DNA of 64,000 bases from Carettochelys insculpta. Its lineage: Eukaryota > Chordata > Testudines > Carettochelyidae. Position 1 is the first letter of the stretch; each line of letters starts with the position of its first letter. The stretch spans positions 9,364,337 to 9,428,336 of the forward strand of contig NC_134158.1 in the NCBI RefSeq assembly GCF_033958435.1, read 5' to 3'. Below the pieces are notes generated by a model. It was not told the DNA's origin. It did not search any database and worked only from the letters and a program-made list of their open reading frames with translations. Below, piece after piece: positions 21,311 to 33,810 of this stretch. The position numbers and the translations under genes were made by a program.

Positions 21311-24055
21311 AGCCCTCAGGCCGGTCCCATCCACTACAACCTATTCTCTGGGGCTCCCTCCATTCCTGGTTTTTCAAGTCCCTGGCAAAGGAGGCCTCAG
21401 TCCACTGCGTCTCCCCACTGGGACGCTCTTGACTCTGATTCGCCCTCCCATCACCCCATCCTCCCCAGTGATACCCCAAGGCCCTTCTCTCCCCTGCCTA
21501 CGCTTCAGCTCAGCAATGGGCAACTTCAACCAGGGAGCAGGCCCCACGAGTGGCCCTCCTTCCCCGCAGCAGCCGCGAGCTTGTCGCGACCAAGCCGGTC
21601 TCCCGGGACAGAGCAATTTCGCTAACCACACCCGTGCGCCTCGATTTCGTGGGGGCGCGCCGGTAGCATGCGGCTCCTGCCCTGTGTAATCAGCACATCC
21701 CTCGCCTCCCCTGGCTTCGGGGGGGTGGCGCTTCCGTAACACCAAGAGGGAAAAAGACTCTGCGGGTGGGGACCGGCAGAATCCGGCCACCCTGCGTGTG
21801 GGCAACAAAATGTCTTACACGTAGAACGCTGATTGACTGCAGGTTGCACGCCCCTGCAATTATCTGCAGGAGTCCTGCTTGGTAGCCAGTAGCTAAGCCA
21901 GGAGTCTGCAGCCTGCCGCTCTTGGAGGAGTTCTTTGGGGCTCTCAGCCCTATAACTGCAAAGTGAAAAAACCCCTCCTGATGATTTTCGATCAACGGTG
22001 AACATCTACAACCCCCCCAATGAACAACTGAGATCTAAATCGCCAATGATACGGGATCTCGAAACTCTGGGTAACTCCCCCAGCCTCCTCCAGAGACAGA
22101 AGATTCGGCAGCCAAAGCCAGGACGGCAGCAGCAGAACGGCACACGGAAAGCGCAAGGAAATAGGAGACGTAAGGACAGTTTGATCTCTTTAATTAAGGA
22201 CCCTCTCATATTCGTGTGCAGTGCGGCTCTTGAATGAGTGAGTTTTTTTGGCTCTTCTTGCTGGTTTGGTTGCTGACCCCGAGCTAGGCTGACTCACCGT
22301 CAGCTCGGCTGTCTGGAGATGCAGAGGCTAACGCCCCTCCCTGCATACCCCCGACTCCAGGAACTGGCTGTCTTACAGTGTAGGGATAGGGGGTCCTTAG
22401 CCGAGCAGCAGAAACATGCCCCATCAGTGGAACAGGGGAGGCCCATGGAGGGGAGGAGCTGGGAACCCCTGGAGGGAGAAGAGATGTGGATATCCTCTCT
22501 CATCCACCTCTCCCCCATGGCTGGCTGGGAACTGCTCAGGCAGGTACTAACCTCAGCTTGGACCCCGTTGGTCCCACCGGTGTTAGCCGTGCGCGGCACC
22601 GTTCTAAGCCCCTAATCCCACCCTTGTTTAGTGGCTGCATCAGGAGCTTTATTAATCCCCCCGGCCCTATATTTAACACGACAGGCGCATGTGTAATCAT
22701 GGACAGGGCTCAGCTGTGTTCACACACCACCAAGCTGGGGCAAAGCAAATTGGGGAGGGTGTCAGAGGGTGACCTTAAGGCCCTTGAGCCCCTCTCTGGA
22801 CCCCCTGCTCCAGGGCTGTTCTGGCAGCATGTGGCTGCAACAAAACTCTTCGAGGATGCAGCCACCTCTGGGGTGGGGCATGGCAGGTACCAGCTGTGCA
22901 CCAGTCACCCAGCACTGAAATGCAGCCACCTCTGGAGCAGGGCAGCGGGGTAACAATCTCAGAGCAACACTGCATGGGGGTGACTCCTCCGGCACTGACA
23001 TGCAGCCACCTCTGGGGCGGGGCACAGCCCTCCTTTAACAGCTGCCCAGCAACAGTTTGGGATGGGACGTGAAGGAGACCCCACCCCAGCTCTGGAACCC
23101 CCACCTGTGCCACACCCCCTGCTTCCACCCTCCCTGCTCCTCTCCTCAACCAGCCTGGCCGGGGATGACCTGGGGCACAGTGCGGCAGGTGGCAGCAGCC
23201 GGGGGTCACCTCACCTTGGTCCCCCACCCCTCCCGCGCTCACCACAGGGTGTGAGTGGCAGCTTGCTCCGCTCTGCCACAGCCTCCCGGCCCGCTGAGCC
23301 CCACTCCTCCGTGACCTCCCCTGCCAGCCCCCCACGGAGAAGGGGGCTCAGTGGGCTGGCGGACAGAGCAGTGGGGAGCCCCAGAGAGCATGAAGACGGG
23401 GGCCAGTAGCATGACGAGCAAACTGGGGAACGTCCCAGGGTGTCATCTGTGACCGCACCCCCGTCCAATGCCTCTCCACCCCATCTCAGCCCCTTCTTTG
23501 CCCGGACAGAGGAGGAAAGGACCCTCTAGTGCCAGGGCGAGGTTATGGTGGGCAGCTCAGAGGGTCCCCCGTGATCAGGCTTCAGAGGAATGCACCAGAG
23601 CAGCTCCCCCACTCCAGCCGCACAGCGCTCCCTTCTGGGCAGGCCGTGTTACGCAAGGCTGGTCCCAGGTCCTATCACCCCGCCCCTGGTTCATTGCTTT
23701 GCGGGGCTGGGGTTGTTTGTACAGGAGCTAAAAAGTCTCACGGAGAATTTGGCACCCGGCAAGAGGAGCTCAGCAGAATGGGCTGTGGCTTGGGGACCAG
23801 AGCTGGGGGGAAGGAGAGCTGTGCCTGGTGCGTACAGAGCCTGGCTCACTCCAGCTGCTGTTTCACAACCTGAAGAGGCAGCCAGGGCCCCTTGGCCCTG
23901 CTGGGCTTAGAATTTTAACTCTCTCTCTGGTCACGGGAGACATCCCGTTGGCCACCCACCACAGATAGGGAACGAAGGGAGAGGCAAAGGGAGTTCCGAA
24001 TACAGGAGACCCCCCCGACTTCCACAATTTCTACTTACTCGCATTTCTTGCAATG
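21311..24055. other. Presumed MGAT1 intron/upstream DNA, no gene recognised
   Basis: No coding exon was recognised. At 22855-23010 a short motif, 'tgcagccacctctgg', occurs three times, and it recurs near 24.77 kb (variant) and 31.25 kb, marking a low-copy dispersed repeat. Confidence 0.4.
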
Positions 24056-24455
24056 ACGTGCAATGCCTCTCTGCTGGTAGGAGCTGGGAAGCTGACCAGC
24101 GCTGCCCTGCCTGGCTCTCAGCTGCCTGCCATTCCCAGGAGCCAGGAAACTGACCCCTGCAACAGTGCTGATCAGTTTCCCGGCTCCTGCAAGCTGAGGG
24201 GGGCCAGAAGCCAGGCTGCCATCTGGTTCCCCACTCGCCACCACTCCCAAGAGGCAGGAAACTGACCAGCACTGCTGCACCTGGCTCTGGGCTCCCCCCT
24301 GCTCATGGGAGTGGGGAGCCAGGCACGGCCAGAACCAGGGGACCTGAAGGCGGCAGGGCCCCTCCCACACCCAGTCCCGACTTACATGAAATTTGACTTA
24401 CACGTGGTCATCCAGGAAAGCAACCGACGCATAAGTCAGGGGTCTACTGTAGTTC
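24056..24455 (+). repeat. Dispersed repeat with internal reiterated motif
   Basis: 'gctgggaagctgaccagcgc', 'caggaaactgacccctgc' and 'caggaaactgaccagcactg' repeat imperfectly. They are followed by 'ccgacttacatgaaatttga' and 'gcataagtcaggggtctac', a terminus I associate with turtle dispersed repeats. The class is not known to me. Confidence 0.45.
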
Positions 24456-25794
24456 ACTGCAGCCACTCAGCAGCAGATCCTTTGCCTGGTAGGTCTGATT
24501 GCGTCTGTTTCTTGTGACCCCTCCCACAGTTCGCCGGGATCCAGCCCAGCTAGTTTCAAAACATGGATCAGGAGGTGAGCGCTTAAGGACTCTGGCCAAA
24601 CCAGTCTGTCTGAACACAGGACCGAGGCAAGAGGTGGCAGAGACGGCAAGTGGGCAGGCCCGGCTGTTTCTTTGTCAACTTTCCTGGCCCCAAAGTGGGG
24701 CTCCAGCCCCCTCGGTGAAGAGCCCTGCCAGCCACCTTGAGGTGTGTCAAATCATCTGCCCACTGAAATGCGGCGGCCTCTGGGGAGGAACGTGGCTACG
24801 GCATGACACCGGTCCCTAGCCGAGGACAGGAAGGGAATGGAGAACAACTGCAAGCGGGGCAGAGTTTCGCAATCCCAAATTTCCCTCCCCCGGCTGGGAT
24901 TTGGCCAAGCCTCGGGGATCTCCTGAGGTCCCAGCCAGCCCTAGGAGTCGATAATCTGGGCCCTAACGCTAGGGGAAATGCCTCAGGAGACACATGACCA
25001 CCTCAGCCCATCAGAATGTCCGTTCTAAGCCTCAGCAGAAGTCAGGGCGTTTGGGTGGAGCTGCCCCTCTGGTCTTCCTGTGGCTTCTCTCACTTCCCCT
25101 CCCGACGCCTCCACATCCCACTCCAGATGACACATCTGGGAGTCCCCCAGCCTAGGGAGACTCCTGCTCCATCCCACATGCCTTAGCATGCTCTGCACAT
25201 AATCCCAAAAACGCCCCCCCCCACCCCGTACCACTTTCCTGCCTCTCCCCCTTCTGGGACCTGGCCCCCGCCCGCGATATCATATCCTCTCCAGCAGGCA
25301 CTCAAAGGGTTAAGGGGGCAATGCATCCTCAAGGGCTGATTGTCAAGGCTGGTCGCTTAGAGGCCTGATGGGAAGCGAAATTAAAGCCACGTTGATTAAC
25401 TGGCCCTGGGTCAAAAATAACACGCTCCCCCTCTGCCGTTTATGCAAAACCACTGCAGAGCCAGGAAAGGGAACGGCGGCTTAGGCAAACCAGAGCCAAG
25501 GTTGCAAGGGCAGGGCTTTCCTATGAGCCCTCTGCAGCAGGGTCTCCGACTCCCCTGGCTGTCCAGACCCCTCTGCGGCCTCTTGTCTTCCACGCAAGCT
25601 GGTTGCTCTTTGAGGCGGGGGCTGCCCTTGTGCTCTGACTGTAAAGAACCCGGGCGCACGCCCAGGGCTCTTAGATGGGCCGACCCAAGTGCATAACCGG
25701 GGTATCGTGGTAGGGCACGGAGGTGCTAACAGTGAGGGGACCCCCCCCGCCACTCGCGCTAGGAGCTGTACATACAGAGTGAGACAGTCCTTTT

Positions 25795-25905
25795 TTGGGC
25801 AGGGAACTCTCCCCTCCTCTTACAAATGGGGAAACTGAGGCACACTGACTTGCCAACGGTCAGAGAGAGAGCTGGGAACAAACCCCAGATCTCCTGAGCC
25901 TCCAG
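25795..25905 (+). repeat. MIR/CORE-SINE 3' fragment
   Basis: 'aaatggggaaactgaggcac', then 'agagctgggaacaaacccca' and 'gatctcctgagcctcc' match the classic MIR-type SINE region in plus orientation. Confidence 0.75.
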
Positions 25906-25957
25906 CTGGTTTGTGGCCAATTCCTGGGCCAATTCTGGGGTTGTCCGTCTCTTCTCC

Positions 25958-26065
25958 AAAAAACAAGGAGTCCTGGGGCAGCTTAAGACTAACAGATTTA
26001 TTTGGGCTTAAACTGGGGTGCGCAAAACCCCACCGCCACCAGGTGCTGACAAAGCTCACGACAGC
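25958..26065 (-). repeat. Penelope-tail-related short repeat, degraded
   Basis: 'acaaggagtcctggggcagc' then 'ttaagactaacagatttatt' is the reverse of the GTTAGTCT...CCACAGGACT tail seen at 10.7 and 39.8 kb. The hammerhead-like core is not preserved. Confidence 0.65.
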
Positions 26066-26737
26066 GGATGGCTCAATAAATCTGTTCGCCTTTACGGTTC
26101 CACGAGGATCCTCGTTTTTCAAGATACCGACAAACCTGGCTGCCCCTCCGAGACTTGCCTCTCCTCAGCAGCGTTACCCTTTCGTGGATGGTGCCCATAC
26201 ACCTCAAAGCCTCCAGGTCCACAAAGCTGAAACCTCCCAGGCCGTACTAGGCCAGGCTACCAAGACAGGGCAGCCCCCACACCTCTGGGGGGTAAGTGCC
26301 AAGATTCTGCCTCTAACTAGCTTAAAGCAGCAAGTGAGGTGGTGTCTGAAACTAGGCTGGAAACCAGCCCCACCCGGAAAGTAAATCAGAAACCCACTAA
26401 GCTGACGGAAAAGCAACTCCAGACTTCAGGGGTTTTGCACCAGCGCCGGGGTTGCTTCCCTGCAAGTGGTCGCGTTAATGCAGCTGGCCTGGAACCCCGA
26501 GGAGAACCTCTCCCCGTCCTTGGACGGCAGGGTCCATTCTGGTCAGCTCGGCGGATGGCCAGCATAACACGAATCTCACCCAGGGACTGATGCTCCTTGG
26601 GCTCTGCCCGGCTTTAGCTTCCTCAGCCGCTTGCTACAGAAGAGGCACACGCCACGCAGCAGCCACAGACCCAGAGCATCAGAACAGCCACAGGGGGTGA
26701 GATCAAAGATCCTGTCTGCCGACAGCTGCCAAGGCCG

Positions 26738-26890
26738 GGTGCACCAGAGGGGGTGAACAGAATAGGGAATCATTCAGTGATCTGTCCCGTCACCTCTTCC
26801 CAGCTTCTGGCAGGCTGGGGACACCCTCCCTGCCCGTCCTGGTTAACAGCCATTGACGGACCGAGGCTCCATGAAATGAATCTATCATGG
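26738..26890 (-). repeat. CR1 3' region fragment
   Basis: Contains 'ggtgaacagaatagggaatc', 'cccagcttctggcaggctgg' and 'aacagccattgacggacc', the CR1 3'UTR in reverse, without the terminal repeat. Confidence 0.65.
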
Positions 26891-27252
26891 GCAGTGCAGA
26901 CAGAGCCATGCTGCAGCCGTGGGACTCAGCACAACTAATATCAGGGGCCTCCTATCAGAGTCAGGAGTGCTGTTTGAAAGGCACTTCATCCTGCCACAGC
27001 TCAACACAAAGTCACGTCTCAACCATGTTGTCACCGGGGCCTCCACATCCAGCTGCTTCTCCCAGCCTGCCTGGGAGGTTTTCCAGGTTCTCCTCACTCA
27101 GTCAAACCCTCCTGGGATGGAACAGAAGCACCGGCCACGACAGGAAGGAAAACGAACACACGAAATATTCTCAATCCCGGGAAAGCATACAGAAGATATA
27201 ATTCTGTGCTCTGCCTTCCAGCTTGTCCATTTGGATTAGAAACCCCTCTGGG

Positions 27253-27520
27253 CAGGGCCTGTTTCTTGCTGTGTGTCTGTGCAGCACCCGGCACAACGGG
27301 GCCCTGATCTCAGCTGGGGCAGGGCCTGTTTCTTGCTGTGTGTCTGTGCAGCACCCGGCACAACGGGGCCCTGATCTCAGCTGGGGCAGGGACCGTCTCT
27401 TGCTGTGTGTCTGTGCAGCGCCCGGCCCGATGGGGCCCCGATTTCAGGTGAGGCAGGGACTGTCTGTCCCTGTGTGTCTGTGCAGTGCCTGCGGGGACCC
27501 TAATCTCAGCTCCGGCACTA
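27253..27520 (+). repeat. 67-bp tandem repeat derived from an old SINE/LINE tail
   Basis: 'cagggcctgt' or 'cagggac' starts at 27253, 27320, 27387 and 27454, four units of exactly 67 bp. Each unit contains 'tgtgtgtctgtgcag' and a 'ggggccc(t/c)gat' block. It resembles the widespread L2/CORE-SINE tail ('gggcagggactg...'). Confidence 0.85.
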
Positions 27521-28899
27521 GTTAATTGTAATACATTTAATTAACAACACCCCGGAGACACAATCACACAGAAGCAGATGCTCTCACATTACACCTCACA
27601 GCTTACACAAGGGCACCAGCTCTTCAGAAACCTCTCTTTGTTCCCCTTCCCTGGAAAGGAGAGAAGTTTTAGCCATAAAAAGTTCCCCTCCTACCATTAG
27701 CTTGCCAAGTGCGGGGTGGGGTGGGGTGGGCGCTTCCTCACATACCCGTCTCTCCGGGTAACAAGCCAGGCAGATGTCTGGGCTCCAGATGCGTCAGTTT
27801 CACATTCGCCCGCCCTGGGTTCTCAGCTGAATGTCAGTGGTGGCTTGCAGACTTCAGCTCAGGGGACCGTCTCCCCTCTGTTCGGGCGTGTGTCCTGACA
27901 GCCGCCTGGGACCTGCTTTGGCTGTGTACCCTCTGTAGCCAGCCCCCACCTCTTGCCTCGCTCTGTGCCAGTCACCCTTCAACAAGGCAAGTGACCCACG
28001 TCCAGCCTTACCAGCTCACCCCTGTCTTTCTCTCTGTGCTGGGGGTGGGGTGGAGAAGCCACAGAGATCAGGACCACTCTGTGCTGGGGAGAGGAGTTAA
28101 CACCACCCGGAACGGCAGCAGCCTGTCCTGATGAAGTTTTAAGCACAGCAGTCTGGGCAGGGTCCTCTGCCAGTTTCACTTAGTCAGTTTCACTCCAATC
28201 AGCAGCACCAGGAAACTGTGGCTCTCCCAGGCAGGGGAGGAAGGAAGACAGGGTCAGAGGTTGCTATGGGGCGGCCCTCTACCAGGAAATCAGGGGCCCC
28301 CCAAGTCTGAAAGGGAGGGAAAGTTTAACCCTCGCACACCTGGGCGAGACAACGGCTGACAGGATCTTTGCCAAGAGGGAACAGGAAGAGAAAGATGAAG
28401 TGGCTGGACTCTGATTTCCATTAGCTCTGGGGAAGGAGGCAGACCAGGACCTGATCTCACTTACCCCTGCCTGATTGAGAGCCAGTAGGGGCCGCCTTTT
28501 ACAAAAGCCGAATCTGGCCCACAGAGGAGCCGGACTGTGGGTTCCAAGCCGAGGATCACACTTTGCTGACGAAGCTTTGGGGCCAGCCTTTTCCTGGAGC
28601 TGATTAGCGGGAAACCGGACAGCCCTAATCTCTAATGCCACGTTTGCTTAGAGAGGGGAGTTAACCATTCACAGCTCCCCTGGCAGCCACTCCCCTTGAA
28701 CACGGAGCTAGCAGGGGAGGCAGAGGTAAACAGGGCCTTTCACCGGTCGAGGCTGAGCCCAGGTTGGGGAGCAGAGAGAAAACAGGGGCACCAGCTCTGA
28801 TTCAGCCCCAGGGTGGAGGAGACCTTCCCCTTCTTGGGGTTGGCTTGGAGGATGAATGTCTAGCTCGGGGCAAGGGGAGAGTCAGGAAACTGGTCTTAC

Positions 28900-29091
28900 C
28901 AGCAGTGTCTCCTGTAAGGTGAGTGCTTGGGCAGCCGCCCAGGAGAAATTGGGGTGCTGCGCAGCTGATTAACAGAGCACCCACGGCCGGCAGCCTGTGT
29001 TTCTACTGGTGGTGCACATCCAACATGCACTGGTGCATACAACAAAATTTACTCCACCCATGGCTGGAAAAAAAAGTTAGAGGGAACCCTG
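28900..29091 (+). mobile_element. Family A element, near complete
   Basis: Runs from CAGCAGTGTCTCC to GAGGGAACCCTG. It includes 'gggcagccgcccaggag', 'gtgtttctactggtggtgca' and 'aacaaaatttactcc'. The termini are loosely inverted, as in hAT elements. No clear 8-bp target duplication was found. Confidence 0.55.
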
Positions 29092-29954
29092 CTTACAAGT
29101 ACTGAAACGTACTATCTTCGTCCACCCAGCCCCAGCCTTTGAAAGCAGCCAGAATATCCAGTCATGCTGTGTCCTCTCCTCACCTCACCCTCCCACCAGG
29201 AGGCTGGAGGAATGACCACGGCGTTCAAACACCAGCCAGGGATCTGGGCAAACGCACGTGCTTCGGCCACAACCCTGGGGTCTTCCCAGGCCGAGCCGGC
29301 TCTGCAGCGCCGGAGGAAAAGCCCGGGCGAGGCGGTTACAGTCCCAAAGAGGGCACACGACCTGAAAATGACAGGTGCCGCTCCCCCATTTAGTAACAGG
29401 CAAGGGCTTGGTACAGCTGTGCCACCTCGGAGCCGAGACTGGCAGCAAACAGGGGGCAGACCTCCAGGGAAACCTATGGACTCCAGAGCGGTAGGGGCAA
29501 GGGTCTCTGTGGGAGCCCCCCTCCTTTCTTGGGAGCCTCTGACCCACTCAGATGCAGCAGGAGGGCTCTTTCTTTCACCCAAGGTGGTACGAGCAGGCCC
29601 CGCTCCTTGCGAGTAGATAAGCCACCAGCACACCAATCAAGCTGCTCCCTCCCTCCTGTCCAGCTGTTCCATAGGGGAGCTGGCTGGTGGTCTGGGTGGG
29701 ACTGGGGGTGTGTGCGCGTGGCAGCAGGCTGGAGGTGGGCAGGGTGCAGGAGCAGGGTGAGCATGCTGTGTCTGGGGGGACGGGGGTGGGGGAGTGGGAC
29801 ACACCCCACTTGCAGCTCCCCTGCCACTCTCAAGCACCGCCCCCTACTTCCCTGTTTGGCTGAAATTCTGTCCAATCAGAATGGCAGGAGAACCAGCTGG
29901 GGAGGGGGCACCCAGAGCCACTTCCTGCCCCCCCCCCCCCGTCCCCAAGTCTGG

Positions 29955-30436
29955 GGGGAGGGAGCTGGATGGAACCCAGGAGTCCTGGCTCCCAACCTCC
30001 CGCCCTGCTAACCACTAGACAGAACCTGGGACTCCGGGCTCCTAGCCCCCTCCCAGGGCTGGAACAGAAGCCAAGAGTGCTGGCTCCCAACTCCCTGCGC
30101 TAACCACTAGGTTAACTCCCACCCGTCTCCCTGGGGCAGGTGATAGAACCCAGGAGTGCTGGCTCCCAGGCCCCTAACCACTAGACTAGACTTCCCCCAA
30201 TGGGCTAGAACCCAGGTGTCCTGGCTCCCAGCCTCCCTCCCCTCTAACCAGGAGACCCCACTCCCCTCCTGGTGCTGGGATAGACATCCACCTGCTCCCA
30301 GGATGGGGGACTGTAACCCAGGAGTCCTGGCTCCCAGCCTCCCTCCGCTCTAACCAATAGACTCCCAGCACCTCAAGCCAGGGATAGGATCAGGGACTCC
30401 TGACCCTCAGCTGCCTGCTCTAACCACTAGGCTAGA
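29955..30436 (+). repeat. Imperfect tandem array seeded by a MIR-type SINE tail
   Basis: About seven units of 'aacccaggagtcctggctcc' followed by 'ctaaccactaga', spaced 60-80 bp. The motif is the end of a MIR/CORE SINE ('gaacccaggagtcctgg...'), so a single SINE tail seems to have expanded into a minisatellite-like block. Confidence 0.75.
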
Positions 30437-31389
30437 CAGGCAAACAGCAGGCTGCTTCCGAAACAGCTCTTCCAATGCCCCACAACCCCGATCTGCAGCC
30501 TCCTGCTGCCCCATCCCTTGGCTAACCCCAGGCTCTGTCAGCCCCTTCCATGCTGACCCCCCAGCCATCCCAGCCTAATCATGCCCCCCAGCCCCCGCCA
30601 CACCACAAAACCCTTTGCCACTAGAACCACCCATAGAACCAGGAACTGCCCACACATCGACCCCGGCTCTGGCTTCCCATTCAAGATCTAATTCAGATGC
30701 ATGGCACTGGAGAGGGGAGCCCGGAGCTGGTGGGGGGACCCAAGAGTCAGGACTGAGGGGGGCCCCAGTACAGCAGCGGGTAAAGGGAGGCCAGAGCTAG
30801 AACAGAGGGAGCAGGAGGGAGACACAGAGCAGCTGACCTAGTCCCTGTCCTCCCTTCCGATAGCCTCCATCTCTTCCCTGCCTTTTCCCACGGTTCTCCC
30901 ACTCTGTCTACAAGGTCCCTCTGCAGTTCCCACCCTCTGGCAGAGCCTCCCCTAACTCTCTCCATCTCGCTGACTCCACTGATTACCCCCCCTCAGCTGA
31001 GAGCCTCTCCCTCTTAAATAACATATGGAGACACACTAACTCCCTCCAAAGCTAATTGTCCTTGCTGCCTGATAACGCTAAGTGTGTTTAGCATCTAACT
31101 GACAACACGATTGGAGAGGACCTGAAACATTCCAGCCCAGAGAAACAGAGTCCATTAGGCCAAACAATCACATGGCCCTTTTTACGATAAGGCTGTGGGC
31201 TGGGACACACATTACTGACTCTGAGCCCAAAACACGTTCCACCCCGAGCGGAAATGCAGCCACCTCTAGGGCGTGGCACGGCTGCTCACGGCTCAGCACA
31301 ACACAAAATACAATCGCTAGCCACAGTAGTTTCTATTTCTGGAGTACCTAGCAGCCTCAGGCCCGGATCAAGGCTCCGTCGTGCTAGGG

Positions 31390-31966
31390 CAGGGATCGGC
31401 AATCAAAACAGGAAGAGCAGCCATTTTTTTCCAAGTTTGCTGACTTCAAGAGCCGCAATGCACGTGAATAGGAGACTGTCCTTCGTAACTTTTTGTGACC
31501 TCTATTTCAGGAGCAGAGCCCACGCACTGATTTCTAATATGATACGTGTTTACTGCAGGATGTTCACAAACCGTTTACATAGTCCATTTCCTCACACTTT
31601 GCATGTGTGTTTGTACCACTCTCCTCCTGACTTTCACCCCCAAACTCACTTTAATTACACCTGTTTTTTTACTTCACACTTCATTTCCATTTTCTCTCTT
31701 AAAATGCACGTTGCCCTTCCCAGCAGGAGAGACACAGGCTCCCTTTTCCTTTGCAAAATCACAACTTCATGAGCAACACAATCAAACCGCAGATCCAGTT
31801 TCATATCCCACAATGCACTGCACACATTAAAGTGGGGGACGGTATCCAAGAGCGCCTATGAGCTGCTCGTTGTTGAGCTTTTAGACGTTCACCGTTTAAT
31901 CAAGGAGCCACAAAGAAGTCCTTAAAAGTCGCATGCGGTTCCGGAGCTGCAGGTTGCAGACCCCTA
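31390..31966. mobile_element. Non-autonomous hAT element with perfect 8-bp target duplication
   Basis: Termini CAGGGATCGGCAATC and GGTTGCAGACCCCTA are inverted copies (11 of 15 positions), as in hAT elements with CAGGGGTCGGCAACC-type ends. Flanks are TGCTAGGG at 31382-31389 and at 31967-31974, an exact duplication. The 577-bp interior has no transposase frame. Confidence 0.9.
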
Positions 31967-32682
31967 TGCTAGGGGCTGTATAAATACAGAACAAAAACAT
32001 AGGGAAATGAATCCAGGGGCAGACTGGGTTTTTAGGGAGCAATGAAGAAATCGCTGACATAAGCCAGGTCTGCAAGAGACCTTAAAGTCAACTGTAGCTA
32101 TGCAATTTCAGCTGGAATCAACTTATCTGCGATCAACTTACCTGGCCATCCTCACCGAGAAACTCTCCTGTCTACCTCCCTTAGTCTTCCCGAGACTGAG
32201 GAATATAGTAGCCGACTGTCCATCCCTGATGGCTTGGCTTTTGATTGTTCCCCACTAGACCTGCAAAATTTTACCCCAAAAAATTAACCCTGACTGGGTC
32301 TACCTTCCAGGTGCTGAAGACATATCCTTACAAACAGTCTAGGCCTGTCACTTCTTTACAGTGAAATTCACCCAACTTGTTCTTCCACCGCATTTTAGCT
32401 TTATGCGGTCTGACACGGCCACTGCGTTCTGATCTGCCCACCTCCTTTTACAAGGCACCTGAGCACGTCTACACTGCCATGATGGGATGCGACTGCAGCT
32501 CCCGTGGATGTGTCTGGCTTTAGCTCACGCAGGGCACCAGAGAGGTACAAGCCAGGCTGGAATCCTGGGTAGTTACTTGTGGGGTTAGCTCATGCTGCTG
32601 CAACAATACCACTCTGGGAGCTGAGCTAGTTAGATACAGGCTCGCTGAAGTCTGTCTGCTCCACCCCTGATGACCACAGGTT

Positions 32683-33001
32683 CACCCTCTCTAATCCGGC
32701 GCACTCTCATCTGGCAAACTCCGTAATCCAGCATGATTGGAGTTAGCCTGATGACCACTTCTCATGGGTGTGGGCAAGTTTCCCACGGCCCCATCAAGTT
32801 TGTTTCCAGCCACTAGTCCTGGCTTTCAGTGTTCTGTGCTGTTACTGAGCTGAAATTTACCCCAAAACATCTTCTAAGAGCCCAGTAAGCCATGCAAGCG
32901 TTGGTAATAGGCTATAGACAATATTGACCTCCTGCGGTCCAGCAAACACTCTCCCAGCACCTGTCAGGTCCCGAGGGTGCTGGATGAGAGAGGTTCGGCC
33001 T
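32683..33001 (+). mobile_element. Family B MITE, near complete
   Basis: Starts 'ttcaccctctctaatccggc' and ends 'gctggatgagagaggttcgg', inverted termini of the TTGAACCTCTCTAATCCGGC type. Internal blocks are shared with the copies at 5.4, 15.2 and 48.7 kb. There is no coding capacity. Confidence 0.7.
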
Positions 33002-33331
33002 ATACTTTGATCCAGACTCACTGAAGTTTGCTCCGCCCCCTACGACCCTTACCAATTTGCTTAGGACAAAGATACGAGCAGTAGTGTCAACACTGAAGAA
33101 ACATATCGTCACAAAGGAAAACAGGCCCCCTGTTCCAAACCACCCCAAGACGGGAGACAGTGACTTCCTTTGCAGATGCAAAGAGCACCTTCAGCACCTG
33201 TCAGATCGCAGGGCTCTGGAGCCAGTAGAGGCGAGGAGGAGGGGCAGAGTCGAACGGGAGAGCAAAGGCCATATTGAATTAGCACCGTAAAGAGAAATGC
33301 TGTCGCTGTCTCACGGAAGATGGGCTGGGTT

Positions 33332-33496
33332 CAGCGTTCCCGCTAGTTTCTTCTGCCCATGGATGGAATAAAGTTTGTTCCGTGCACCAAATCATGTAGG
33401 CCACCAATAGAAACACACGCCGACAGCTAATCAGCCGGGCAGCCCCTGAATCTCTTCTGAGCGGCCGCTCCAGCACTCAGCTTACGAGGAATGCTG
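33332..33496 (-). mobile_element. Family A element, reverse orientation
   Basis: CAGCGTTCCCGCTAG at the left and GAGGAATGCTG at the right. The interior includes 'gatggaataaagtttgttcc' and 'caccaatagaaacacac', shared with copies at 0.1 and 28.9 kb. Flanking 8-mers match at only 5 of 8 positions. Confidence 0.55.
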
Positions 33497-33715
33497 GTTG
33501 CCTTCAAATGTGGAGTCCAGAACAAACAAAACTCTGCTGGGTTTTTTTCTGATACTTGGAAGAGATAGGACACTGGGGTATACACACATTCTTAATGACT
33601 GCAAATGCCTATCAACTCCAGGCCTTCCTACCAGTGATCGTCGTCTCAGAATCAGGAAAGCAAGACTGGTAGCAGAGCTCCAGAGCCTGCAGCCGCTGCT
33701 CCTCCCAAAGTCTCC

Positions 33716-33810
33716 AGTGTGCCTCAGTTTCCCCAATTGTAAATCAGGGACTAATGATGCAGCCCTCCTTAATAAAGCAGTGGGATCGCCTGATGACAAT
33801 GGCTAAAATA
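33716..33810 (-). repeat. MIR-type SINE fragment
   Basis: 'gtgcctcagtttccccaatt' is the reverse complement of the MIR 'ggggaaactgaggca' block, with the usual flanking sequence. Confidence 0.7.

Noticed and set aside
20709..21479. 256-codon minus frame upstream of MGAT1
   Set aside because: Translation of the G/C-rich minisatellite; no start context and no homology.
28892..29099. 8-bp target duplication around the family A element at 28.9 kb
   Set aside because: The 8-mers ggtcttac and cttacaag share letters only when offset, so no duplication can be claimed.
6700..31300. CRISPR-like arrays
   Set aside because: Direct repeats are contiguous tandem units without unique spacers, in a vertebrate genome.
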